Of a DNA stretch of 64,000 nucleotides, positions 14,474-21,821 are shown one piece after another. This DNA comes from Bacillus sp. FJAT-29790 (GTDB lineage: Bacteria; Bacillota; Bacilli; Bacillales; Cytobacillaceae): NCBI RefSeq assembly GCF_019039215.1, contig NZ_JAHNZZ010000001.1, positions 1,999,044-2,063,043 on the forward strand, read 5' to 3'. How positions within the stretch are numbered: position 1 is the stretch's first letter; the number at the start of each line of letters is the position of its first letter. The translations under genes and the position numbers were made by a program. Under the pieces are notes generated by a model. It was given only the letters and a program-made list of their open reading frames with translations. It had not been told where the DNA came from and did no database searches.

Positions 14474-16667
14474 TTTTCGGAATCCTTTTCTCTATGAATT
14501 TTTCGATTTTTACTATGGTTTCCTTATACAAGGAAAGTAGGTGAGACTCAGCTTGATAGTCGCGATATTCTTCGTAATTTTCAATTCTTTGTTGCTTCAT
14601 TAATAGAATCATGTCATTGACATAAGATTGTTGCTCAGAGTATAGCTTTTTCCACATTGGAAGTTTTTGAGGGCCAGTCAATAGGAGGGAACACCCCACA
14701 CATGAGCGTTTATGACAGGGACCGAATGAGACATGTTTTACACAACTACCGTGACCTTCTGGTGTTTCTCGCGCACCAGTCAAAATTTCTTTTTTGAGTT
14801 GCTCCAATTCAGAAGATGTATAAGAACGTTGAATATCTTTATCGATCGAGTTAAAAAGTTCCTCAAATAGTTCACGATCTAATTCAGCTATCTTTTTTGC
14901 ATCAACATCTTGATAATACTGACGTGTGGTATTCTCAGACATGTGACCAAGAATTTCCCCAACCTCTGAAATAGAGCTTCCTTCAGTTAAGAGTTTAACG
15001 GCTAATGTCTTTCGACATTGATGGTTAGAATAATGCCATAACTCTCCTGATTTATCTTTAATGTTATGCCGTTTAATACAACGGTTAATAGAGTTCGCAA
15101 TTGTCGAACCTGCATGCCCAGCAATTAATAGGTCTTTATCATGCCTGCGACTGTTTGCATATTTAATAAAGATATAACTAGTGTTACCTTTCCGACGAAG
15201 AATTTCCGTTTCCTTAATCTGTGCTTTGATAACATCAACAACTTCTTCACTTAACAGTGGAACACTATGATATTCATCTAGACCCATTTTCCTGCGTCTT
15301 CTAAGTATTTTATATGTAACAAATCTCAAATAATAGATAGCCTCAGTTTCGTTATATGTTAAACAGTCTTCTTCGAGTTTAAGTACTTCCGAAGCTCTCA
15401 TCCCAGTATTCATCATAATAAGCCATGTTCGATAAACATGGAGGGGACATTCATGTATAACATCTGATAATTTATCCGCAACTTCATCAGGAATGTATTC
15501 ACTATTTTTTACAAAACCACTGATATTTCGATATTTGAAACGGCGAAATGGATTCCTAAGATTTTCCTTGTTTTCTTTAGACTTTAGCCAATCGTAATAT
15601 ATTCGAATCGAAGAAAAGGACAGAAAAATAGTTGTCAATGCATACTTTCTATTCCCGTTTTCCTTTTTCTCTTGTTGAAGGATATCAAAAATTTGTAAAG
15701 CATCAATATAAGTAGTCTGAAGAACCGATTTATAGCTTGGACATACTTTTTGAAGCGTAATACAAACACGTATGATGTTTGAAAATCTTCTAAAAAGAGC
15801 TTTGGCATCTTCACCTTTTTCATACCAAAAGAGTAGATAATACTGAAACTCTTTTTTAATTGGGTTATTCAAACCAATAAAATTAAATTTCATTAAACGT
15901 TTTGTTTGTACATCCATATAAGGTATAGCCCATGAATCAGCACCTATATTTATTATTTCTTGTTTTTTTACTTTCTTAGCTCGCCAGTTGTTTATAATTG
16001 TTAAGAAAAATTCTTGTTGCTCTTTATCCAACGATGCAAATTCAATTCTAACTAAAAATGCAGCCTTGACAAGTCGATGAAAACTAATTTCTTCGCCTTC
16101 TTCAGCAAGACTTTCAATACAATAAGATAAATATGAACGAAACTCGTCAGGTAGTTCTCCAATAGCAAGAATCATAAATCTTTTAAAAGTAAGTGTTTTA
16201 CCAATTTTATAGACCTGATGACTGGATCGTTGTTGAAAAACTTCTTTTAAAATAGTAATAACATTTTCATAAAATTGATCTATCGCCTTAATTAATAGCG
16301 GCATTCTTTTTAGGCTCCGAAACCCTAAATAATCAGATTCATGAATATAGTTACAGAATGCTGATCCAGTGAAATACTTACCTCGAGCTACAAATTCTAA
16401 TCCGCATGAAATAACGAGATCAACAAATAAATCTCGAAAAACATTCTCGGCTAAAAGATAAAGAACGTATCCTGATGTTTCACCATATTTTTCAGGCAAG
16501 TTACGAATATATTGAACATCTTTTGTAATTAAAGCATTTTCCCATTCTTGTATATATTGCTTTAGTAAATCAAATGATTTACTCCATTTAACCTCTAACT
16601 TAACACCATTAACTGCTAATAAATAACGAATGGAACCCCTCGTATCAATAAGTTCAATCTTTGTCAT
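14454..16667 (-). CDS. Tyrosine recombinase, Tn554 TnpB-like (second of three)
   Basis: A 737-residue protein, longer than Tn554 TnpB (about 630). The catalytic Arg lies in MMNTGMRASEVLKLEEDCL near 430, then HQCRKTLAVKLL near 550, and ILGHMSENTTRQYYQDV with the tyrosine near 585. A cysteine-rich tail follows (GSCVKHVSFGPCHKRSCVGC near 655-675). The start at 16667 is preferred over the in-frame GTG at 16679, because AAAGGTG lies upstream at proper spacing. It overlaps the end of the first recombinase by about 14 bp, so all recombinases are made from one coupled message. Intact by eye. Confidence 0.87.
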   Translation of the reverse strand: MTKIELIDTRGSIRYLLAVNGVKLEVKWSKSFDLLKQYIQEWENALITKDVQYIRNLPEKYGETSGYVLYLLAENVFRDLFVDLVISCGLEFVARGKYFTGSAFCNYIHESDYLGFRSLKRMPLLIKAIDQFYENVITILKEVFQQRSSHQVYKIGKTLTFKRFMILAIGELPDEFRSYLSYCIESLAEEGEEISFHRLVKAAFLVRIEFASLDKEQQEFFLTIINNWRAKKVKKQEIINIGADSWAIPYMDVQTKRLMKFNFIGLNNPIKKEFQYYLLFWYEKGEDAKALFRRFSNIIRVCITLQKVCPSYKSVLQTTYIDALQIFDILQQEKKENGNRKYALTTIFLSFSSIRIYYDWLKSKENKENLRNPFRRFKYRNISGFVKNSEYIPDEVADKLSDVIHECPLHVYRTWLIMMNTGMRASEVLKLEEDCLTYNETEAIYYLRFVTYKILRRRRKMGLDEYHSVPLLSEEVVDVIKAQIKETEILRRKGNTSYIFIKYANSRRHDKDLLIAGHAGSTIANSINRCIKRHNIKDKSGELWHYSNHQCRKTLAVKLLTEGSSISEVGEILGHMSENTTRQYYQDVDAKKIAELDRELFEELFNSIDKDIQRSYTSSELEQLKKEILTGARETPEGHGSCVKHVSFGPCHKRSCVGCSLLLTGPQKLPMWKKLYSEQQSYVNDMILLMKQQRIENYEEYRDYQAESHLLSLYKETIVKIEKFIEKRIPKNAEKYS

Positions 16668-17841
16668 GTATTTTGTCACCTTTAGTTAAATGACCTGTAA
16701 TTGATGCAATAACAGGTTTAATTCGTTCCATAATTTTTCGTTTTTGCGTCATGCTATAACCTTTCTCATAAGGTTTAATACTTCTCTCACTTCGCCATCC
16801 CATTTCTTCATCAATGAAAGTTTTTGTGATCCTTAGTTCAGGGTTTTCTCTCATTAATTCAACAAGTTGCTGAGCCCGAGTACTGCGTCCACTATGTGTC
16901 CGAATTTCGCTTTTGACCAAACCAGCCCTTTCACCGGCACCTTTTAAAATACGGAGAAAATTACGTGTTTTAAGAGGGCTTCCTTTATATTTACCTTGAT
17001 TATTAAGAAAAAGATAATCATATCCTAATATATCTGCTTCAGCTCGTTCAGTAGTTATGTATGTTTGAATCATTTCAGCAAGATGCGTATATATATATAG
17101 TTTACGTTCAGTAGTTTTTGCCCTTGCACGGTTCTCAATATTTTGTTCCCTCACGATATCAAGAGAAGGTTCAAAAGGATCAAATTGATCAAGCTTTAGA
17201 CCCAACAGCTCTCCAATACGCATTCCAGTCTCTACACTAATGGTGAACACCGTTTTATCTCTAAGAGTGCGGAATTCTTTGCAAATAGCTGTGATTTCTT
17301 GTTCAGTGTACCACTTAAGATGGTTTCTTTTTTTTTGGTATTTCACTCTTGAAAGTACGGTTTCATCGATATCAAAATTCCATATTTGACCATAAAGGAG
17401 TTTCGTATTCACCAGAGGAGCTTGCTTGGTTCTTTTGCTACTGTAAAGAACGGGATTCATTGTAACTTTTCGTTCGTCTTCTAACCAATGGTAAAAAGAC
17501 TTCAATACAGTTATGTAAGTACTCAGAGCTTTAAAGGTCATTTGGCCTTCAAAGTTAATGACTTTATCCCCTAAACCTAAAAGATCTTTAATATATTCCT
17601 CAATAACCCTTTTATTCGTTACCTCATAATAATGCAAACCATTCGCTCTTAGGTAACGAAAGTATCTTAAGAGCGCGTAAGCATAGCGTTCTCCTGTTAA
17701 ATAACTATTCATACTTACTAGATCAAGCCATAAACAAGGATCTTGAATAGGGATGCCGTTTTCAGTGATCATGTATCTTAAATCATTTTGATTTCTTGCA
17801 ATCTCAACTTGAATACCGTAATGTTGTTGACTCTTACCCAA
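16654..17841 (-). CDS. Tyrosine recombinase, Tn554 TnpA-like (first of three)
   Basis: About 395 residues, typical of a phage-type integrase. The N-terminal SAM-like core-binding domain is near 30-150 and the catalytic domain near 165-380, with Arg in SVETGMRIGELLGL, HSGRSTRAQQ, and EMGWRSERSIKPYEKGYS carrying a Trp in place of the second His and the nucleophilic Tyr. The start is uncertain: TTG at 17841 has GGGGGAG 6 bases upstream, whereas GTG at 17856 would put that site inside the gene. First gene of the recombinase operon, 107 bp downstream (same strand) of the broken host polymerase fragment. Confidence 0.85.
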   Translation of the reverse strand: MGKSQQHYGIQVEIARNQNDLRYMITENGIPIQDPCLWLDLVSMNSYLTGERYAYALLRYFRYLRANGLHYYEVTNKRVIEEYIKDLLGLGDKVINFEGQMTFKALSTYITVLKSFYHWLEDERKVTMNPVLYSSKRTKQAPLVNTKLLYGQIWNFDIDETVLSRVKYQKKRNHLKWYTEQEITAICKEFRTLRDKTVFTISVETGMRIGELLGLKLDQFDPFEPSLDIVREQNIENRARAKTTERKLYIYTHLAEMIQTYITTERAEADILGYDYLFLNNQGKYKGSPLKTRNFLRILKGAGERAGLVKSEIRTHSGRSTRAQQLVELMRENPELRITKTFIDEEMGWRSERSIKPYEKGYSMTQKRKIMERIKPVIASITGHLTKGDKIHDKD

Positions 17842-17871
17842 TAAAAACTCCCCCACTATAATAGTAAATTA

Positions 17872-17950
17872 AATAGTTTACAATTATATTTTTGTCTATT
17901 ATTCTTGCCTTCTCTAACTATCAGTAATAAAGTAATTCTTGTAAACTATT
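17872..17950. repeat. 12-bp inverted repeat at the element's right end
   Basis: AATAGTTTACAA at 17872-17883 and TTGTAAACTATT at 17939-17950 are perfect inverted copies 55 bp apart. They lie between the first recombinase gene and the point where the host gene is broken, where recombinase arm sites would be expected. The left copy also supplies TTGTAA, which stands 17 bp from TATAGT at 17855-17860, a possible promoter. Binding by the recombinase is inference. Confidence 0.55.
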
Positions 17951-18029
17951 AATTATCGTTGACAAGATGATAACAGAACATATCCACGCACAATATTTGA
18001 TTTTCTGGCATCGTACAGTAATTGAACAT
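17949..18029 (-). pseudogene. yqjW: 5' fragment of the host Y-family polymerase (yqjW-like)
   Basis: AAGGAGGCTGTC precedes an ATG at 18029, and the frame reads MFNYCTMPENQILCVDM, followed by nine unrelated codons and a stop at 17949. ILCVDM matches the first catalytic-aspartate motif of UvrX/YqjW polymerases, which normally continues with KSFYAS. The family match ends at about 17,978-17,979. The gene has its own SOS promoter upstream, and its neighbours are yqzH, yqjQ and yqjP, the arrangement known near yqjW in Bacillus subtilis. The identification rests on 17 codons plus promoter and context, so it is strong but not certain. The 3' part should lie beyond the left edge of the window. Confidence 0.75.
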
Positions 18030-18127
18030 GACAGCCTCCTTCTAAAAAACACTAAACTGAATAAGAGAAAGCACAGGGCGCAAGAGCTAGACAATTATCT
18101 AACTCGAAAAAATTTTTTACAATCAAA

Positions 18128-18187
18128 AGAACACCCGTTCTATTTATGTATATCCATTATGATAAACGAATATACGTTCGTTTTCAA
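18128..18187 (-). promoter_or_regulatory. LexA-controlled promoter of the broken host polymerase gene
   Basis: On the minus strand, -35 TTGAAA (18182-18187) is followed after exactly 17 bp by -10 TATCAT (18159-18164). A LexA box CGAACGTATATTCG (18167-18180, one deviation) sits between them, and a second box with perfect GAAC-N4-GTTC core (AGAACGGGTGTTCT, 18128-18141) sits downstream of the start of transcription. It should still be SOS inducible. With the gene split, it now drives transcription into the element, towards the recombinase operon. Confidence 0.8.
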
Positions 18188-18307
18188 TGGCAATTTTACG
18201 ACCCTTTTACAAAATTAGGGTTTCCATCATTATGTCCAGCCTAAATAGCCGTAGGTCCGCCCCATTTCCCCCTCAAAACCGTTATAATACAAATGAGGTG
18301 GAACCGC

Positions 18308-18511
18308 ATGGATCGAAAATTAATTTTTAAAATGGTGGAAAATTGCTTAAAACAATATAATCAAAACGGATTGTTCTCAGCAGACAGCAAAGAATATGAC
18401 GAAATTTATCATAAAATCCTTGCCCTTAAAAGCAAAGAAAAGGAAAGTACTTTGCATGATATTGTCAATGACGTGGTTTATGGCTTTTTGACGGACTCTC
18501 CATACTTTTAG
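18308..18511 (+). CDS. yqzH: YqzH-like small protein
   Basis: A 67-residue protein resembling Bacillus YqzH in size and in the opening MDRKLIFKMVENCLKQY; function unknown. The start at 18308 is chosen because GAGGTGG lies 6-7 bases upstream; an ATG at 18293 overlaps that site. A TATAAT at 18283-18288 is a possible -10, without a clear -35. It is convergent with yqjQ and shares a bidirectional terminator with it. It marks the right flank of the insertion as core chromosome. Confidence 0.75.
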   Translation: MDRKLIFKMVENCLKQYNQNGLFSADSKEYDEIYHKILALKSKEKESTLHDIVNDVVYGFLTDSPYF

Positions 18512-18545
18512 AGGCTTCTTATGAGGTTGATTAGGAAGAGAAGAA

Positions 18546-18594
18546 TAAAATGCACCTTTTCCGCCAACGAACAGCTGGCAGGAAAGGTGCATTT
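18546..18594. terminator. Bidirectional terminator between yqzH and yqjQ
   Basis: AAAATGCACCTTTT at 18546-18559 pairs with GAAAGGTGCATTTT at 18581-18594. Extra pairing (GCCA with TGGC) lies inside, and A/T runs flank both sides. Confidence 0.85.
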
Positions 18595-18598
18595 TCAC

Positions 18599-19393
18599 CT
18601 ATTTTTGATTAAACATCCGTCTCCCTAACCGCTCAAACAAGCGCGGAAAAAGAGTATAAACGATACTCCCCGCATTCATCCAGCGGGGCAAATTGATTTC
18701 CCGGATAGGCGTCAGCATCGCATCGACCACTTTTCTGGCCACATACTCCGGTTTCAGCATATATTTTTGCACATTTTTTACGTATGTTCCTTTTTCATCG
18801 GCAATCGTAAAAAAATTCGTTTCAATCGGTCCGGGGTTAACAGCTGTCACATAAACATGATGTCCAGAAAGCTCCATCCGAAGGCTGTTTGTGTATCCGA
18901 GAACCGCATGTTTTGTTGCCGAGTAAGCGCTCGATTTTGGGGTCGCGATCTTCCCGGCCTGTGAGGCAATATTAATAATATGGCCGCTTCCCTGTTGCCT
19001 CATTCCGGGCAAAACCATGCTCGTACAAGCCATTAAGCCAACAACATTGACAGCAAACATCCCTTTGATTTCATCGATTTGGGCCTCATATGCTTCCCGG
19101 AAAATCCCGAACCCAGCATTGTTAACAAGTACATCAATATGGCCTCTTTGAAGGAGTATTTCCGAAAATACGGCCTGAATATCATCCGTATTAGAAACAT
19201 CTAACTTATACACATCCACTTCTACCTGATAACGGGATTGCAGCTTTTCTTTCAACAAATTCAGCTTCTCAAGGTTTCGGGCGAGAAGTACAAGATTTGC
19301 GCCCCTCTCCGCACAAAGAGATGCCATTTCCGCTCCGATTCCCCCTGAAGCCCCTGTAATAATGATATTTTTATTTTTTAAACGATCTGCCAA
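18599..19393 (-). CDS. yqjQ: Short-chain dehydrogenase/reductase YqjQ
   Basis: A 264-residue classical SDR. TGASGGIG near residues 13-20 is the dinucleotide-binding motif, VNNAG near 89-93, the catalytic Ser is in INIASQAG near 140, and YSATK near 155-159 holds the catalytic Tyr and Lys; PGPIETNF follows. The RN pair after strand 2 (LLARN) suggests NADP(H). The substrate is unknown. The start is TTG at 19393 with GAGGTGACATA directly before it. The MBL-fold gene yqjP ends 9 bp upstream, so the two form an operon, as in B. subtilis. Confidence 0.88.
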   Translation of the reverse strand: MADRLKNKNIIITGASGGIGAEMASLCAERGANLVLLARNLEKLNLLKEKLQSRYQVEVDVYKLDVSNTDDIQAVFSEILLQRGHIDVLVNNAGFGIFREAYEAQIDEIKGMFAVNVVGLMACTSMVLPGMRQQGSGHIINIASQAGKIATPKSSAYSATKHAVLGYTNSLRMELSGHHVYVTAVNPGPIETNFFTIADEKGTYVKNVQKYMLKPEYVARKVVDAMLTPIREINLPRWMNAGSIVYTLFPRLFERLGRRMFNQK

Positions 19394-19402
19394 TATGTCA
19401 CC

Positions 19403-20368
19403 TCATTTGACTGCCGTATAGACAAACGCTTTCTGCTCTTTATTTATATAAATCTCGCCTAATGAATGTAAATAGTCTAGCTGGGCGATGGTTTCCGAGA
19501 TTGTCAGAGATAGCTCCCGTTCATACACGGCTGGAAAAAGACGCTGACAGATTTCAAAAACCGTTAGGGCCTCTGTTTCCAGCCATTTTCGTACATGCAT
19601 CGCCCGGTCATGCTGACGGGCCAGCCTTTTCTCGATCAGCTCATTGACATCATAAATTTCATCACCATGACCTGTATAAACAAGCTGAATAGGGAGCGGC
19701 AGCAGCTTTTTCAATGATTCATTGTATTGCAATTGAGGCTTAGGGCGCTCTATTTTCCCAGGTAAGGGTGGTTCTAATAAGGGATTAGGCGAGATGTGGG
19801 CAAGTAGATGGTCCCCGGCAATATAAACCCCATCCTTTTCACGAAATAAACCAATATGGCTCTGGGCATGCCCAGGTGTTTCAATAACCGTCCAATTATC
19901 AAGGCCAGGTGGCTTATCCCCTTCTGTCAGTTCCCCTGTAAGAGATCGGTTGCAGGAATAACGCAGCGACTTTTTTAACAATGGGATCAACGCTAAATAT
20001 TGTTCAGGAATCCCTAATTTAGTAAAAAGCTCATAGTAAAAGGCATCATGTGCTTTCAAAAATGCCTCTGTACGGAATAACCATCTTTCATTTAACCAAT
20101 GGCCATACACATCTATAGACGACGGAAAAAATTCCAAAAGACCTGCGTGATCAGGATGGTGGTGGGTCAGCACGACCTGTTCAATATCATTGATTGTTAA
20201 TTCCAAGTCTTTCAGCTGTATATTTAGCGCCTCCCACGCCTCCTCCGTTTTTGGTCCAACATCGACGAGCGTCAGCCGATCTCCTTTTACAACAAAAACA
20301 TTTACATCCCCAACAGCAAAAGGGGTCGGAAGAACGATTTTAGCTATACCGTCTTTCCACTCTGCCAT
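19403..20368 (-). CDS. yqjP: Metallo-beta-lactamase-fold hydrolase YqjP
   Basis: A 321-residue protein. The MBL fold occupies about residues 10-215: THHHPDHAG near 67-75 is the HxHxDH metal motif, ETPGHAQSHIG near 161-171 provides a further His, AGDHLL near 182-187 the bridging Asp, and YTGHGDEI near 233 the last His. The C-terminal part (about 250-320) looks like the winged-helix tail of the lactamase-B-associated type. AAGGAGTTG precedes the ATG. Cytoplasmic; the substrate is unknown, perhaps a thioester or lactone. First gene of the yqjP-yqjQ operon. Confidence 0.87.
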   Translation of the reverse strand: MAEWKDGIAKIVLPTPFAVGDVNVFVVKGDRLTLVDVGPKTEEAWEALNIQLKDLELTINDIEQVVLTHHHPDHAGLLEFFPSSIDVYGHWLNERWLFRTEAFLKAHDAFYYELFTKLGIPEQYLALIPLLKKSLRYSCNRSLTGELTEGDKPPGLDNWTVIETPGHAQSHIGLFREKDGVYIAGDHLLAHISPNPLLEPPLPGKIERPKPQLQYNESLKKLLPLPIQLVYTGHGDEIYDVNELIEKRLARQHDRAMHVRKWLETEALTVFEICQRLFPAVYERELSLTISETIAQLDYLHSLGEIYINKEQKAFVYTAVK

Positions 20369-20572
20369 TTTTTCAACTCCTTAAAAGATTGCTATGAATG
20401 GACAAATTTATATCCATACATTTCTAATCACTCTCATATAATAGAATAAGTGTAACTTTCTTTTTGGTAACTGTCATTATTTTCACATAGCTTTCTTTCG
20501 ATACAGGCATTATAGGAATCATTGTTACATTTCAATAGTAGTGTATTTTTCCAAAATGCAGGGGGAGGAAAA

Positions 20573-21499
20573 GTGAGAGCACAAAAAAATAAAAGGATCT
20601 GGCCGCGAATAACAGCAATGATTGCTCTATTCATTTTGATCGGCACAGGCATATATGGCTATGCTGTATACCATTCTTTAACAGATGTAGTTGCAACGAT
20701 GCATCAACCAATTAAAAGGGAAAAATCAGAAAAGCGAATGGAAAAAATAACCTTAGAGAAACAAGATGCCTTCTCCATTCTTATGCTTGGAATCGATGAA
20801 AGTGAGGGAGATCGGGGCAGATCAGATTCGATCATCGTTTTAACTGTCAACCCTGATCAAGCTTCTGTCAAAATGCTTAGTATCCCGCGTGATACAAGAA
20901 CGGAGATTGTCGGACGTGGAAAGGATGACAAAATTAACCACGCCTATGCATATGGTGGAGTAGAGATGTCAATTGCAACAGTGGAACATTTTTTAGACAT
21001 TCCAATTGACTACTATATGCAAATAAACATGGAAGGTTTTCAAGAGATTGTTGATTCGATTGGCGGGGTTACTGTCAATAATGATTTAGACTTTACCGTT
21101 GACGGCGTTCATTTTCCTCAGGGAGAATTAACGTTAAATGGGGAAAATGCTTTAATGTTTTCCCGTATGAGGTACGATGACCCTAGAGGTGATTTTGGCC
21201 GTCAGCTTAGACAGCGTGAGGTTCTTAAAGCTGTTATTAAGGAGGGGGCAAGCCTCTCATCATTAACAAATTATCAAGAAATATTTAGTGCATTAGGTAA
21301 GAATATCAAAACAAACCTAACGTTTGATGATATGGTTCGTATACAGAAAAATTATCGCGGGGCAGCGAAAACGATCGAACAGATTTCCATAGAGGGCAGT
21401 GACGCCACTATCGATCACATTTACTATTTAATTGTTCCAGACAAAGAAAAGCAACGTGTTCAAACTGAATTGATAAGTCATTTAGAACTGAATAAATAA
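20573..21499 (+). CDS. LytR-CpsA-Psr (LCP) family wall-polymer ligase
   Basis: About 308 residues. A basic N terminus is followed by one transmembrane helix (AMIALFILIGTGIYGYAVYH, near residues 12-33), with the rest outside the cell. The LCP domain is complete: ILMLGIDESEGDRGRSDSII, SIPRDTRTEI with the conserved arginines, KINHAYAYGG, IGGVTV, and ALMFSRMRYDDPRGDFGRQLRQ. Such enzymes attach wall teichoic acid or other polymers to peptidoglycan from lipid carriers (TagT/U/V in B. subtilis). The GTG at 20573 has GGGGGAGG upstream; the earlier ATG at 20522 has no such signal. Monocistronic, ending before terminator 21745-21799. Which polymer it handles cannot be told. Confidence 0.9.
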   Translation: MRAQKNKRIWPRITAMIALFILIGTGIYGYAVYHSLTDVVATMHQPIKREKSEKRMEKITLEKQDAFSILMLGIDESEGDRGRSDSIIVLTVNPDQASVKMLSIPRDTRTEIVGRGKDDKINHAYAYGGVEMSIATVEHFLDIPIDYYMQINMEGFQEIVDSIGGVTVNNDLDFTVDGVHFPQGELTLNGENALMFSRMRYDDPRGDFGRQLRQREVLKAVIKEGASLSSLTNYQEIFSALGKNIKTNLTFDDMVRIQKNYRGAAKTIEQISIEGSDATIDHIYYLIVPDKEKQRVQTELISHLELNK

Positions 21500-21552
21500 A
21501 GACTGAAAAATATGTTTATATGTATATTTTATTCTAAAATAGTTATAAATAA

Positions 21553-21681
21553 AGGCTGTTTTCGCATATATTGTTGTTTTAGCCTACAAAGTTTGCCCGT
21601 TGATTTCCGCTGCGGGCACTCAACTCAGATTATTAAATAAAAATCGCATTATAAAAGCAACAAACCTTATGAAAACAGCCT
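21553..21681. repeat. MITE-like interspersed repeat
   Basis: The ends AGGCTGTTTTC (21553-21563) and GAAAACAGCCT (21671-21681) are perfect inverted repeats, 129 bp end to end. The inside contains TTTGCCCG...TGCGGGCA, a GC-rich palindrome of a kind that is often repeated in Bacillaceae genomes. No coding capacity. Confidence 0.6.
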
Positions 21682-21744
21682 AAATAAAAAAGATCAGGCA
21701 ACTACAGCCGCAAAGCAAGCGGCTAACCAACGATTGCTGATTAC

Positions 21745-21799
21745 AAAAAGAAGTAACCACCCATTATCCTTGGTGAGGGAGGGAAGGTTACTTCTTTTT
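21745..21799. terminator. Bidirectional terminator
   Basis: AAAAAGAAGTAACC at 21745-21758 pairs perfectly with GGTTACTTCTTTTT at 21786-21799. It separates the LCP gene (plus) from the convergent opu-type operon (minus). Confidence 0.85.
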
Positions 21800-21821
21800 G
21801 TTTACGGTTTCTTCCAAAGTT

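Larger units (their letters stand above)
1..17948. mobile_element. Right part of a Tn554-like defence island inserted in a host Y-family polymerase gene
   Basis: The right boundary is inferred from the host yqjW-like gene, whose reading frame stops matching its family after codon 17 (about 17,978); the next bases belong to the element and lead into the recombinase operon. The left boundary is not in the window, because no matching 3' part of the host gene is visible on the minus strand to the left. The content is typical accessory DNA: RES protein, DndB-like protein, Detocs, decayed genes, SOS polymerase and site-specific recombinases. The neighbouring genes on the right (yqzH, yqjQ, yqjP) are core Bacillus genes. 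That the whole 18 kb is one element, rather than several stacked insertions, is inference. Confidence 0.6.

Noticed and set aside
12293-17948. The recombinase operon as a cargo-free element ending at the yolD palindrome
   Set aside because: If the element ended there, the rest of the host polymerase should follow on the minus strand to the left. Instead a complete polymerase lies on the plus strand, so the element must extend further left.
17967-18218. Plus-strand 83-codon open frame
   Set aside because: It lies opposite the broken polymerase fragment and its LexA promoter, has no ribosome binding site and no recognisable protein pattern.
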